Part shown: positions 16,288 through 22,841 of the stretch, in pieces
How the letters are laid out: every line of letters starts with the position of its first letter
Numbering within the stretch: the first letter of the stretch is position 1
Source of the DNA: Candidatus Brevefilum sp.
Lineage (GTDB): Bacteria > Chloroflexota > Anaerolineae > Anaerolineales > Anaerolineaceae
Reading direction: 5' to 3'
Length of the DNA: 25,625 bases
NCBI GenBank assembly: GCA_007119455.1
Contig: SKPR01000177.1
Span: 1 to 25,625, forward strand
Translations under genes and position numbers: made by a program
Notes under the pieces: generated by a model
Told to the model about the DNA's origin: nothing
Seen by the model: only the letters and a program-made list of their open reading frames with translations
The model's database searches: none

Positions 16288-16355
16288 GTAACTGCTCAAG
16301 CAGTTCTGCTGCTGAAGGTTGGGGCTCCATAGTCCCTTGCATGCTGAGTAGTTAC
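16288..16355 (-). repeat. Palindromic intergenic repeat, copy C (inverted relative to copy A)
   Basis: A 68-base element. Read on the minus strand it matches copy A almost throughout: GTAACTACTCAGCATGCAAGG at one end and CAGCAGAACTGC followed by TTGAGCAGTTAC at the other. The left arm has an insertion of about nine bases that keeps the AAGG/CCTT pairing and adds GGG/CCC. On the plus strand it lies 17 bases before the aldolase ATG and directly before its AAAGGA ribosome binding site. Confidence 0.8.
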
Positions 16356-16371
16356 AATTAAAGGATAAAAA

Positions 16372-17127
16372 ATGATTTTATTGGAAGAACGTCAGGCTGT
16401 TGTTGAATTTGGAAAGAAAATGTTGCTGACCGGGTTGGTCAAGGGAACTGGGGGAAATATCAGCCTGTGCAATGCGGATAAGACCCTTCTGGCCATCTCG
16501 CCGACCGGTGTCTCCTATATCGATATGCAGCCGGAAGACATCACGGTGACCAATCTGGAAGGTGTTCAGGTCGATGGAAAGTTAGCCCCCTCATCTGAAA
16601 TAGCTTTTCATCTGGCCTTGGTTAACCAGCGTCCTGATATTTTTGCTGTGGTTCACACCCATTCTGACTACGCCACCACTATGGCCTGCCTTCGTTGGGA
16701 GCTGCCTGCCGTACATTATCTGATCGGGAGTGCCGGTCTTTCTGTGCCCGTCGCGCCCTACGCCACATTCGGTACGCAAACCCTGGCAGAAAATATCTGC
16801 CAGACGATTGGATCAGGCAATGCTGTTCTATTGGCCAATCATGGTCTGATCACAGTCGGCCCCAATCTTAAGAAGGCCTTTTCAACAGCCGAGATGGTGG
16901 AATATGTGTCCAGGCTTTACATCACTGCAAGATCGGTTGGTGAGCCGGTCATCCTGAGCGATCAGGAGATGCAAGATGTGCTGGATAAATTTGGAACCTA
17001 TGGTCAGCAGTACAATGCTGATCAAGATCAGGTGAACAAGAAGAAGGACCTGTCACCAGAAGAGATTGTTGAATATGTCTACAGGTTTTACCTTAATGCC
17101 AGATCTGAAGGCGACTCACCCCATTAG
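16372..17127 (+). CDS. Class II (zinc) aldolase of the L-fuculose-phosphate aldolase family, candidate 5-deoxyribulose / 5-methylthioribulose 1-phosphate aldolase
   Basis: Zn-dependent aldolase that would cleave a ketose 1-phosphate to dihydroxyacetone phosphate and an aldehyde. KGTGGNISL is at 24-32, catalytic Glu76 in PSSEIAFH, zinc ligands His95 and His97 in VVHTHSDYATT, and His157 in LANHGLITVG. The proximity of MtnA- and MtnP-like genes suggests the Ald2 role of the DHAP shunt; by sequence alone a fuculose or rhamnulose enzyme is not excluded. The C terminus carries about 45 extra residues, in which the helix EIVEYVYRFYLNARSEG (231-247) repeats EMVEYVSRLYITARSVG (174-190). AAAGGA precedes ATG at six bases. 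A strong terminator overlaps its stop codon. Confidence 0.87.
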   Translation: MILLEERQAVVEFGKKMLLTGLVKGTGGNISLCNADKTLLAISPTGVSYIDMQPEDITVTNLEGVQVDGKLAPSSEIAFHLALVNQRPDIFAVVHTHSDYATTMACLRWELPAVHYLIGSAGLSVPVAPYATFGTQTLAENICQTIGSGNAVLLANHGLITVGPNLKKAFSTAEMVEYVSRLYITARSVGEPVILSDQEMQDVLDKFGTYGQQYNADQDQVNKKKDLSPEEIVEYVYRFYLNARSEGDSPH

Positions 17128-17186
17128 GGGCGGTTGAGCCAGAGGGGTCCTGCTTTGATGTGATCCCTCACGCCCCTCACTTTCTT
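17126..17186 (+). terminator. Intrinsic terminator after the aldolase gene
   Basis: AGGGGCG (17126-17132) pairs with CGCCCCT (17171-17177), and inside it GAGGGGTC (17142-17149) pairs with GATCCCTC (17162-17169) with one wobble. The long G-C stem is followed by CACTTTCTT. It starts within the TAG stop codon. It separates the aldolase transcript from the ECF operon. Confidence 0.75.
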
Positions 17187-17216
17187 GCAAACAGAAATTT
17201 GCGATTAAAATTGCGA

Positions 17217-17222
17217 TATAAT
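17217..17222 (+). promoter_or_regulatory. Probable -10 box of the ECF/salvage operon
   Basis: A perfect TATAAT lies just after the aldolase terminator and 248 bases before the first gene of the operon. TTGCGA at 17199-17204 is too close to serve as a standard -35. Start of transcription would be near 17229. Confidence 0.45.
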
Positions 17223-17228
17223 TAGATT

Positions 17229-17469
17229 GTTATTTTGTAAATGTTGAGCCATTTTTCAGGCTGTCATGTTATTACCGTTTTGGAATATGTAGATGCATAA
17301 AAAGGATGATGCAACCATCGATGTGGCGAGATTAATGGCTGTCCATGACAGGAATTATCTGAATACATCAATCATCATCTTGCGAATATTTTTACCATTA
17401 ACTGCCTGAGGAATTTTCTCAGGCAGTTTTCGTTTGGGTTATTTAACATTTTGAATTGCTGGAGGTTTT
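17229..17469 (+). promoter_or_regulatory. Long structured leader of the ECF/salvage operon, possible riboswitch or attenuator
   Basis: About 240 untranslated bases with several possible long-range pairings: AGCCAT (17247-17252) with ATGGCT (17335-17340), CTGTCATG (17261-17268) with CATGACAG (17344-17351), and AGGATGATG with CATCATCTT further downstream. It ends in a terminator hairpin 39 bases before the GTG start. TCAGGCTGT (17255-17263) can also pair, except for one mismatch, with the terminator's 5' arm ACTGCCTGA, giving a possible antiterminator. It matches no riboswitch class I know (SAM, SAH, purine, preQ1, THF motifs are absent). Function is inference. Confidence 0.45.
17400..17431 (+). 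terminator. Terminator hairpin inside the operon leader
   Basis: AACTGCCTGAG (17400-17410) and CTCAGGCAGTT (17418-17428) form a perfect 11-bp stem with a 7-base loop, followed by TTC GTTT. The T tract is short but the stem is strong. Since no gene lies between the promoter and this hairpin, it is best read as a leader terminator (attenuator). Confidence 0.75.
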
Positions 17470-19170
17470 GTGACCGAACCGATTGTATCCCTCAATGATG
17501 TGATTTACCGTTACAGGGGTCAAAAAACTCGGGCTCTGGATGGCATCAACCTGGCGTTGAAACGGGGTGAATTTATGATGCTGATGGGCCCCAGCGAAGC
17601 GGGTAAGAGTACCCTGGCGGCGACGATTAATGGCCTGATTCCCCATTTTCATATGGGGGGGATGAAAGGCGAGGTGATCGTGATGGGCCGAAAAACCAAA
17701 GACTTTTCAGTTGCCAAAATGGCTGAGATCGTCGGGATGGTATTCCAGGATTTCGAGGCACAATTATTTTCAACCAATGTCGAACTTGAAGTGGCTTTTG
17801 GTCCGGAGAATTTTGCCGTTGACCGGAAAGAGATTAAAGCCCGGATAGATGAAAACCTGAGCTATGTCGGATTGGAAGCGGCCCGTAATCGACCACCTTC
17901 AACCCTTTCAGGAGGTCAGAAGCAAAAGCTGGCAATCGCTTCGGTATTGGCTTTAAAACCTAAAATATTGGTAATGGATGAACCGACGACAGATCTTGAT
18001 CCGATCAGTAAAATGGGTGTATTTGAGATCACCCATCGTTTATGCAGGCGGGATGATCTGACCCTATTGATTGTTGAGCATGAAACAGAAGAAGCACTCT
18101 TTGCCGACCGGATTGCCCTGATGAAGGATGGTAAGCTGATTAAAGTCGGACCAACACGCGAGATCTTGAGTGATGTTGAGTTGCTCGAGTCGTTGGGTGT
18201 CATGCCATTGGGAATCCCAAAATTCTTTAAAAGTGTGGGTGTTGAAGATCTTCCGCTGACACCCGATGAAGGTTTACAGAAATTTAAAGATTTAAATCTG
18301 AAGATTTCAGACCATGAATATGATCAGATCACAACGGTTGAACAGGCCGCGCTGGCTGAGATGACCGAACCATTGATCCAGTGTCGTAATCTTTCGCATA
18401 CCTACCCGGGTGGTGTAAACGCGTTGAAAGATGTTACACTGGATATTCACAAAGGCGAAATGGTGGCGATCATCGGCCAGAACGGAAGCGGTAAAACTAC
18501 CCTTGCCAAACATTTCAACGGATTACTCGAACCGACCGAAGGCGAAGTGCTTGTCAATGACAAACCGACCCGGGAGCAGGGGATCTTCAAGCTTGGTCAG
18601 AGTGTGGGGTATGTTTTTCAAAACCCAGATCATCAAATCTTTTCTGAAAAAGTGTTTGATGAAGTTGCCTTCAGCCCGAAATTGCGAAATTTCTCTGAAA
18701 AAGAAATTAACGAACGTGTAACCGAAGCCCTGGAAGCGGTGGGATTGGCCGGGCAGGAAGAAGAAGATCCCTTTACCCTGACCAAGAGTGGCCGCCAGCG
18801 CGTGGCCGTTGCCTCAGTACTAGCTTCCAATCCTGATGTTCTGATCCTGGATGAGCCGACCACCGGGTTAGATTACTCCGAGCAACGTAGCATGATGGAT
18901 ATGGTCCGTCGTCTTAATCAGGCAGGCAGTACAATCATATTTATCACCCATCACATGTGGGTTGTGGCAGAATATGCTAAACGCGGCTTTGTAATGAAAG
19001 ATGGCGATATTATCCTGGAGGGCCGCACTCGCGAAATCTTTTCCCAGGGGGATATCCTGCGGGAAGCCTTTCTAAGACCGCCTCATTTTGTTGAATTCAG
19101 CCACCGCCTGGGTTATACATTTTTGACCCCTGAAGAAATGCTGTCTTGTTTAGAAGGAGCCCATGACTGA
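17470..19170 (+). CDS. ecfA: ECF transporter ATPase with two fused ABC domains (EcfA-EcfA')
   Basis: Energy-coupling ATPase of an energy-coupling-factor importer; here both nucleotide-binding domains are in one 566-residue chain. Domain 1 (about 5-245): Walker A GPSEAGKST (40-48), Q-loop Gln93, signature LSGGQKQK (146-153), Walker B VMDEPTTDLD (168-177), switch His204. Domain 2 (about 300-540): Walker A GQNGSGKTT (336-344), Gln384, Walker B LILDEPTTGLD, switch His494. Its signature is degenerate, LTKSGRQR (437-444) in place of LSGGQ. GTG start with GGAGG four bases before it. It overlaps ecfT by one base, so the two are translationally coupled. Confidence 0.93.
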   Translation: MTEPIVSLNDVIYRYRGQKTRALDGINLALKRGEFMMLMGPSEAGKSTLAATINGLIPHFHMGGMKGEVIVMGRKTKDFSVAKMAEIVGMVFQDFEAQLFSTNVELEVAFGPENFAVDRKEIKARIDENLSYVGLEAARNRPPSTLSGGQKQKLAIASVLALKPKILVMDEPTTDLDPISKMGVFEITHRLCRRDDLTLLIVEHETEEALFADRIALMKDGKLIKVGPTREILSDVELLESLGVMPLGIPKFFKSVGVEDLPLTPDEGLQKFKDLNLKISDHEYDQITTVEQAALAEMTEPLIQCRNLSHTYPGGVNALKDVTLDIHKGEMVAIIGQNGSGKTTLAKHFNGLLEPTEGEVLVNDKPTREQGIFKLGQSVGYVFQNPDHQIFSEKVFDEVAFSPKLRNFSEKEINERVTEALEAVGLAGQEEEDPFTLTKSGRQRVAVASVLASNPDVLILDEPTTGLDYSEQRSMMDMVRRLNQAGSTIIFITHHMWVVAEYAKRGFVMKDGDIILEGRTREIFSQGDILREAFLRPPHFVEFSHRLGYTFLTPEEMLSCLEGAHD

Positions 19171-19952
19171 TGGATTCTGAAATCTATCTGGATAATAATT
19201 CTTTTATTCATCGTTTGGACCCACGGGTCAAGATTATCATCTTTTTATTGACCTTTGTGGCTATTTTATTATTTGAAAACCCGCTCTGGATGTTGCCCAT
19301 CATGGTTTTGATTCTCATCCAGTTATTTGTCTCCGGGGCCGTGAAAAATTTAAGGCGAATCCGCTATATCTTAATCGTCCTGACGGTATCAAGCCTGATC
19401 TTATGGAATCTTTTCTCTACAGGTGAAACACAATTATTCTGGCGGATATCGCTCGAATCCATGTTGTTTGCCATCGCTCGCACAATGCTGATGGTCTTGA
19501 TGATTTCCACCGGTATGATCCTGATCAGCTCGACACGAAACGAGGAATTGATCAACGGCATGATCAAGTTAGGCATGCCCTACCGGGTAGGATTCGCTAT
19601 TTCCACAGCTTTGCGGCTTGTGCCAACGATTGCCTCAAGCACGGTTACCATCAGCCAGGCCCAGCGCAGCCGCGGGCTTGACCTGGAATCGGGGAGTATT
19701 TTTGAACGGATCAAGAAATTTTTACCTTTACTCGTGCCGGTATTTATTTCAACCATCCGCAGTACCAACATCTTTGGGATGGCGCTTGAATCAAAGGGGT
19801 TTGGTGCCAGGGAGGATCGGACTTTTTATCTCGAATTCACGATGGGAACGGCCGATTATATCGTTCTGACCTTATCTATTCTCTTTGTGTTGGCTTCGAT
19901 ATATTTTGCGATCTCAGGTTATGGTCGGATCGACGGATTGATCCGTTTTTAA
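19170..19952 (+). CDS. ecfT: ECF transporter transmembrane component EcfT
   Basis: Membrane scaffold linking the ATPases to the substrate-binding S component. The 260-residue protein has about five to six hydrophobic segments (roughly 20-35, 38-55, 66-82, 98-120, 138-152, 232-252). Two coupling-helix motifs near the C terminus are diagnostic: AQRSRGLD (164-171), matching the family's A-R-G type motif, and ALESKGFGA (205-213), where Ser-Lys-Gly replaces Ala-Arg-Gly. ATG overlaps the upstream TGA (TGATG). The next gene follows after 14 bases. The specificity of the transporter is set by the S component, probably the one encoded at 21920-22765. Confidence 0.9.
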   Translation: MDSEIYLDNNSFIHRLDPRVKIIIFLLTFVAILLFENPLWMLPIMVLILIQLFVSGAVKNLRRIRYILIVLTVSSLILWNLFSTGETQLFWRISLESMLFAIARTMLMVLMISTGMILISSTRNEELINGMIKLGMPYRVGFAISTALRLVPTIASSTVTISQAQRSRGLDLESGSIFERIKKFLPLLVPVFISTIRSTNIFGMALESKGFGAREDRTFYLEFTMGTADYIVLTLSILFVLASIYFAISGYGRIDGLIRF

Positions 19953-19966
19953 TGTAGGAGGTTTTA

Positions 19967-21004
19967 ATGGACTTGAAAGAAATCAACGCTTTGTTGCCGT
20001 TTTTATTGCGCCGGGAAAATGTTGCCCGTTTCGAAGATGGAGCGGTCATAATGTGCGACCGCAGAAAATATCCCTTTGAAAAGACCTTTGTCCGGTGTGA
20101 AGATGTAGAATGTGCCGCTCGTGCCATTGAGGATATGGTCACCCAGGGTGGTGGTCCGCAATATGTGGCTTTGTATGCCATGGCCATGTTAGCTGGCCAG
20201 GTTTCAGAAAATTCCGCCGAAGATCAGCAAGAGGCCTTTGAAGCTGCTCGCCAGCGATTGGTCAGCACCCGCCCGACCAACACCAGCATGGCTCGCCATC
20301 TTGAAAATGCCCTGGCGGTTATGCAAGCAGCCCTGGAAAAAGGCCAAAATGTTCAATCCATCCTCCTGGATTGGATTGAAGATTTACGTGATGCCAGTTA
20401 TGAGAAGCATCTCAAGTGCGGTCAATATGGGAACAGCCTGATTAATGATGGTGATGGTGTTCTTACAATGTGCTTTGCAGAAACTTCGCTTTTGATGACT
20501 CTCGCTCTGGCCAAACAGGCAGGCAAGGACATCCATGTCTTTACACCGGAAACGCGGCCTTACTTGCAGGGTGCCCGTCTGACAGCTCCAAGCATTCATG
20601 AAATCGGTGTCCCTGTCCGGATCATCACCGATAACATGCCCACACATGTCTTGTCTGAGGGCAGAATTCAAATCTATATGACGGCCGCAGATCTGGTCAC
20701 GTTGGATGGGCATGTCGTCAATAAGATTGGCACTTTTCAGAATGTACTGGCAGCCCACTACCATGGTGTGCCCTATTTTGTGTTCACCCAGGCTGCAGAT
20801 AAGTACAAACCTGATCGGACCTCAGTGGAAATTGAGGAGCGCGACCCGCAGGAAATTAGAATGTGTCGGGGTGTGCCCACCACCATCCAGGAAATCGATG
20901 CATATTATCCAGCCTTCGACATCACCCCACCGCATTTTGTGGCCGGAGTTATCTCACAGCATGGCATCCTGAGCCCATATGACCTGGCACATTATTTTGG
21001 TTGA
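19967..21004 (+). CDS. MtnA/eIF-2B-family sugar 1-phosphate isomerase (divergent methylthioribose-1-phosphate isomerase)
   Basis: Member of the eIF-2B alpha/MtnA/ribose-1,5-bisphosphate isomerase superfamily, which converts an aldose 1-phosphate to a ketose 1-phosphate. Conserved blocks: ETRPYLQGARLTA (195-207), AADLVTLDGHVVNKIGT (240-256) and the C-terminal APHFVA-like end. The two catalytic residues of MtnA appear retained: Cys169 (LTMCFAET) and Asp242. The Gly-rich segment after the Cys (SLATxxxGTALG in classical MtnA) is replaced by ETSLLMTLAL, so it is a divergent subgroup. Substrate is likely 5-methylthioribose or 5-deoxyribose 1-phosphate, given the phosphorylase next door. Strong TAGGAGG site before ATG. 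Ribose-1,5-bisphosphate isomerase is the main alternative. Confidence 0.85.
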   Translation: MDLKEINALLPFLLRRENVARFEDGAVIMCDRRKYPFEKTFVRCEDVECAARAIEDMVTQGGGPQYVALYAMAMLAGQVSENSAEDQQEAFEAARQRLVSTRPTNTSMARHLENALAVMQAALEKGQNVQSILLDWIEDLRDASYEKHLKCGQYGNSLINDGDGVLTMCFAETSLLMTLALAKQAGKDIHVFTPETRPYLQGARLTAPSIHEIGVPVRIITDNMPTHVLSEGRIQIYMTAADLVTLDGHVVNKIGTFQNVLAAHYHGVPYFVFTQAADKYKPDRTSVEIEERDPQEIRMCRGVPTTIQEIDAYYPAFDITPPHFVAGVISQHGILSPYDLAHYFG

Positions 21005-21027
21005 GTTTTGAAAAGGAGTCATTTCCC

Positions 21028-21810
21028 ATGGAATCTGCCATCATTACAGGGACCGGGATTTATGAAATTCCTGGCTTCACCTTCACCGAAAAAATCATTG
21101 ATACGGCCTATGGGTCAGCGCGTGTCAATGTTGGGGTGAAAGATGGGTTTGAGCTGGCATTCCTCGCCCGGCATGGATTGGAACACACCACACCGCCGCA
21201 TCAAATTAATTATCGGGCCAACATTAAAGCGCTTCAAATACTCGGTGTCAGCAGGGTTTTAGCAACCAATGCCGTCGGCTCTATCAGCCGGGAGATCCCA
21301 CCAATGAGTCTGTCCTTGCTAACAGATTTTCTTGACTTCACCAGTGGGCGGGCGTTCTCGTTCTTTGATGGTGGTGATACCGGTCTGGCGCACACGAACA
21401 TGGATGAGGCTTATTGTCCGATATTGCGTACCCGTCTATTGGAACTTGCTCCTGAACATGAACTGGAAATTATTCCCCACTCTGTGTACGTGGCGACCAA
21501 TGGACCCCGCTTTGAAACCCCGGCAGAAATCAGGATGTATGATCAGCTGGGCGGTGACGTGGTTGGCATGACCGGGGTTCCTGAAGTTGTTTTAGCCAGG
21601 GAACTGGGTATGCATTATGCTTCAGTTGCTTATTCGATTAATTGGGCTGCTGGGCTGGAAGAAGAAATGACCTTTGTCGGAGACGAGATGGCCGAGCTCA
21701 AGCAACTATTGTCTTTACTTCTGGTTAATACAATTAAGTCAATAGAGGTTCTGGATTGTCGGTGCAATGAGGCAGTTATGATCATGCATCAGCCCCAAAT
21801 CAATCCATGA
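21028..21810 (+). CDS. MTAP/PNP-family nucleoside phosphorylase, candidate 5'-methylthioinosine / 6-oxopurine nucleoside phosphorylase
   Basis: Trimer-type phosphorylase that splits a purine nucleoside with phosphate. Family blocks are clear: FLARHGLEHTTPPHQINYRANI (residues 45-66 region, with Arg48-His49 phosphate contacts), LATNAVGSI (78-86), VATNGPRFETPAEIRMY (155-171) and VGMTGVPEVVLAREL (179-193). Where MTA phosphorylases have Thr-Asp-Tyr-Asp-Cys-Trp, this protein has Ile-Asn-Trp-Ala-Ala (Asn205), like the Asn of 6-oxopurine phosphorylases. That favours inosine-type substrates and fits the deaminase downstream. ATG 21028 is chosen because AAAAGGAG stands before it; an in-frame TTG at 21001 overlaps the upstream stop. 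Confidence 0.88.
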   Translation: MESAIITGTGIYEIPGFTFTEKIIDTAYGSARVNVGVKDGFELAFLARHGLEHTTPPHQINYRANIKALQILGVSRVLATNAVGSISREIPPMSLSLLTDFLDFTSGRAFSFFDGGDTGLAHTNMDEAYCPILRTRLLELAPEHELEIIPHSVYVATNGPRFETPAEIRMYDQLGGDVVGMTGVPEVVLARELGMHYASVAYSINWAAGLEEEMTFVGDEMAELKQLLSLLLVNTIKSIEVLDCRCNEAVMIMHQPQINP

Positions 21811-21833
21811 AATGACTTTTTCAGATTGCAGAA

Positions 21834-21840
21834 AGGAGGT
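21834..21840 (+). promoter_or_regulatory. Strong ribosome binding site without an obvious gene
   Basis: AGGAGGT stands in the gap between the phosphorylase and S-component genes, but no ATG, GTG or TTG lies at a workable distance downstream. Possible start codons are only CTG or ATT, opening a frame of about 11 codons that ends at TAG. The S-component gene has its own AAAAAGGAG nearer its ATG. The site may be a remnant or drive a very short leader peptide. Confidence 0.3.
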
Positions 21841-21919
21841 GCTGATTTCCGATAAGATCAAAAGCAGGGTTCAATAGGTTCATTTTCATTCAGATTAATT
21901 TATAAAAAGGAGAAAACTC

Positions 21920-22765
21920 ATGAAAGAAATTATTACCATGTGGAAGAACACCCGGATGATTATCCTGGTGGCGCTTTCAGCAGCGATTTACGCTGCATTT
22001 CTGATTGTATTTAAAGGTGGGATTCCGATTGTGCCGGGTATTACGGAGGTCAGGCCAGCCAATGTTTTCCCGCCTGTCTTTGGCCTTTTGTTTGGTCCGG
22101 CTGGCGCCTGGGGGGCAGCCATTGGCAACTTCATTGGTGACCTGTTCGGCGGCACCCTGGGTATCGGCTCAATTTTTGGTTTCTTCGGCAACTTCTTCCT
22201 TGGCTTCATTCCCTACAAAATGTGGGGAGCCACCTTTGGTCTGGTCAAGAAAGATGATATGTCACAGACAACCGATAATGTTAGCAAGATTATTGCTTTC
22301 GAGCTGGTAGCCCTTGTTTCTTCTGCAGCCTGTGCCATCATCATTGCCTGGTACCTCGATATTGCTGCCATTGTCCCCTTCGCCTTCCTTTCAATCACCA
22401 TCACTGTCAACAACTTTGCCGCAGCCTTCATTCTGGGTCCAATCCTGTTAGTTTTGCTCTACCCACGTGTAAAGCGTTGGGGCTTGATCTGGACCGACAT
22501 TATGAACAAAGAGGATGTGGGCAAGGCTTATGGTAAAACACTCGGTTCCATCCTGATGATCATTGGTTCCTTGGGTGGTTTAATCGTGGGGATCCTGGTG
22601 GCTGTCGGTGCAGCCGGTCAGGAGCTTTACGGTTTTGCTGGCCAACAGGGTCAGGCTGCAGTCTGGCTTTCAGTCCTGCCCTTCCTGCTGATGATCCTCA
22701 TAGCCAGCTTAATGCTGTCTGGACGTGAGCAATTTGTAGAAGTAATGGAAGAGGAAGAAATCTAA
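21920..22765 (+). CDS. ECF transporter substrate-binding (S) component, QueT-like
   Basis: Small polytopic membrane protein that binds the substrate of the ECF importer. About six to seven hydrophobic segments fill the 281 residues. The pattern RPANVFPPVFGLLFGPAGAW and AIGNFIGDLFGGTLGIGS (about 45-82), with FFGNFFLGFIPYKMW following, is that of S components of the QueT-like group. The last helices (about 205-275) exceed the usual size, so a seventh helix is likely; the C terminus is acidic (EVMEEEEI). AAAAAGGAG precedes ATG. Its place with EcfA and EcfT completes a dedicated ECF module. Substrate is inferred from the neighbours to be a nucleoside or thiosugar; a queuosine precursor is the alternative. 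Confidence 0.82.
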   Translation: MKEIITMWKNTRMIILVALSAAIYAAFLIVFKGGIPIVPGITEVRPANVFPPVFGLLFGPAGAWGAAIGNFIGDLFGGTLGIGSIFGFFGNFFLGFIPYKMWGATFGLVKKDDMSQTTDNVSKIIAFELVALVSSAACAIIIAWYLDIAAIVPFAFLSITITVNNFAAAFILGPILLVLLYPRVKRWGLIWTDIMNKEDVGKAYGKTLGSILMIIGSLGGLIVGILVAVGAAGQELYGFAGQQGQAAVWLSVLPFLLMILIASLMLSGREQFVEVMEEEEI

Positions 22766-22789
22766 GCCTTTTCTAAATTAAGTGAATAA

Positions 22790-22823
22790 AGGTGAGTGGA
22801 CCGAGTGTCCACTCACCTCTTTT
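22790..22823 (+). terminator. Intrinsic terminator after the S-component gene
   Basis: AGGTGAGTGGA (22790-22800) pairs perfectly with TCCACTCACCT (22808-22818) around CCGAGTG, followed by CTTTTA. This 11-bp stem should at least reduce read-through into the deaminase gene, whose ATG is 19 bases further on. Confidence 0.85.
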
Positions 22824-22841
22824 ATAAACGGGACCCTTTCC

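Noticed and set aside
17400..17410. Terminator arm AACTGCCTGAG is shared with palindromic repeat copies A and B
   Set aside because: An 11-base match is not significant in 25 kb, and the terminator lacks the rest of the element (terminal GTAACT and the CAGCAG block).
22782..22841. In-frame GTG start adding 20 residues to the deaminase
   Set aside because: The extension is encoded by the terminator hairpin and has no ribosome binding site; the protein family begins near the ATG at 22842.
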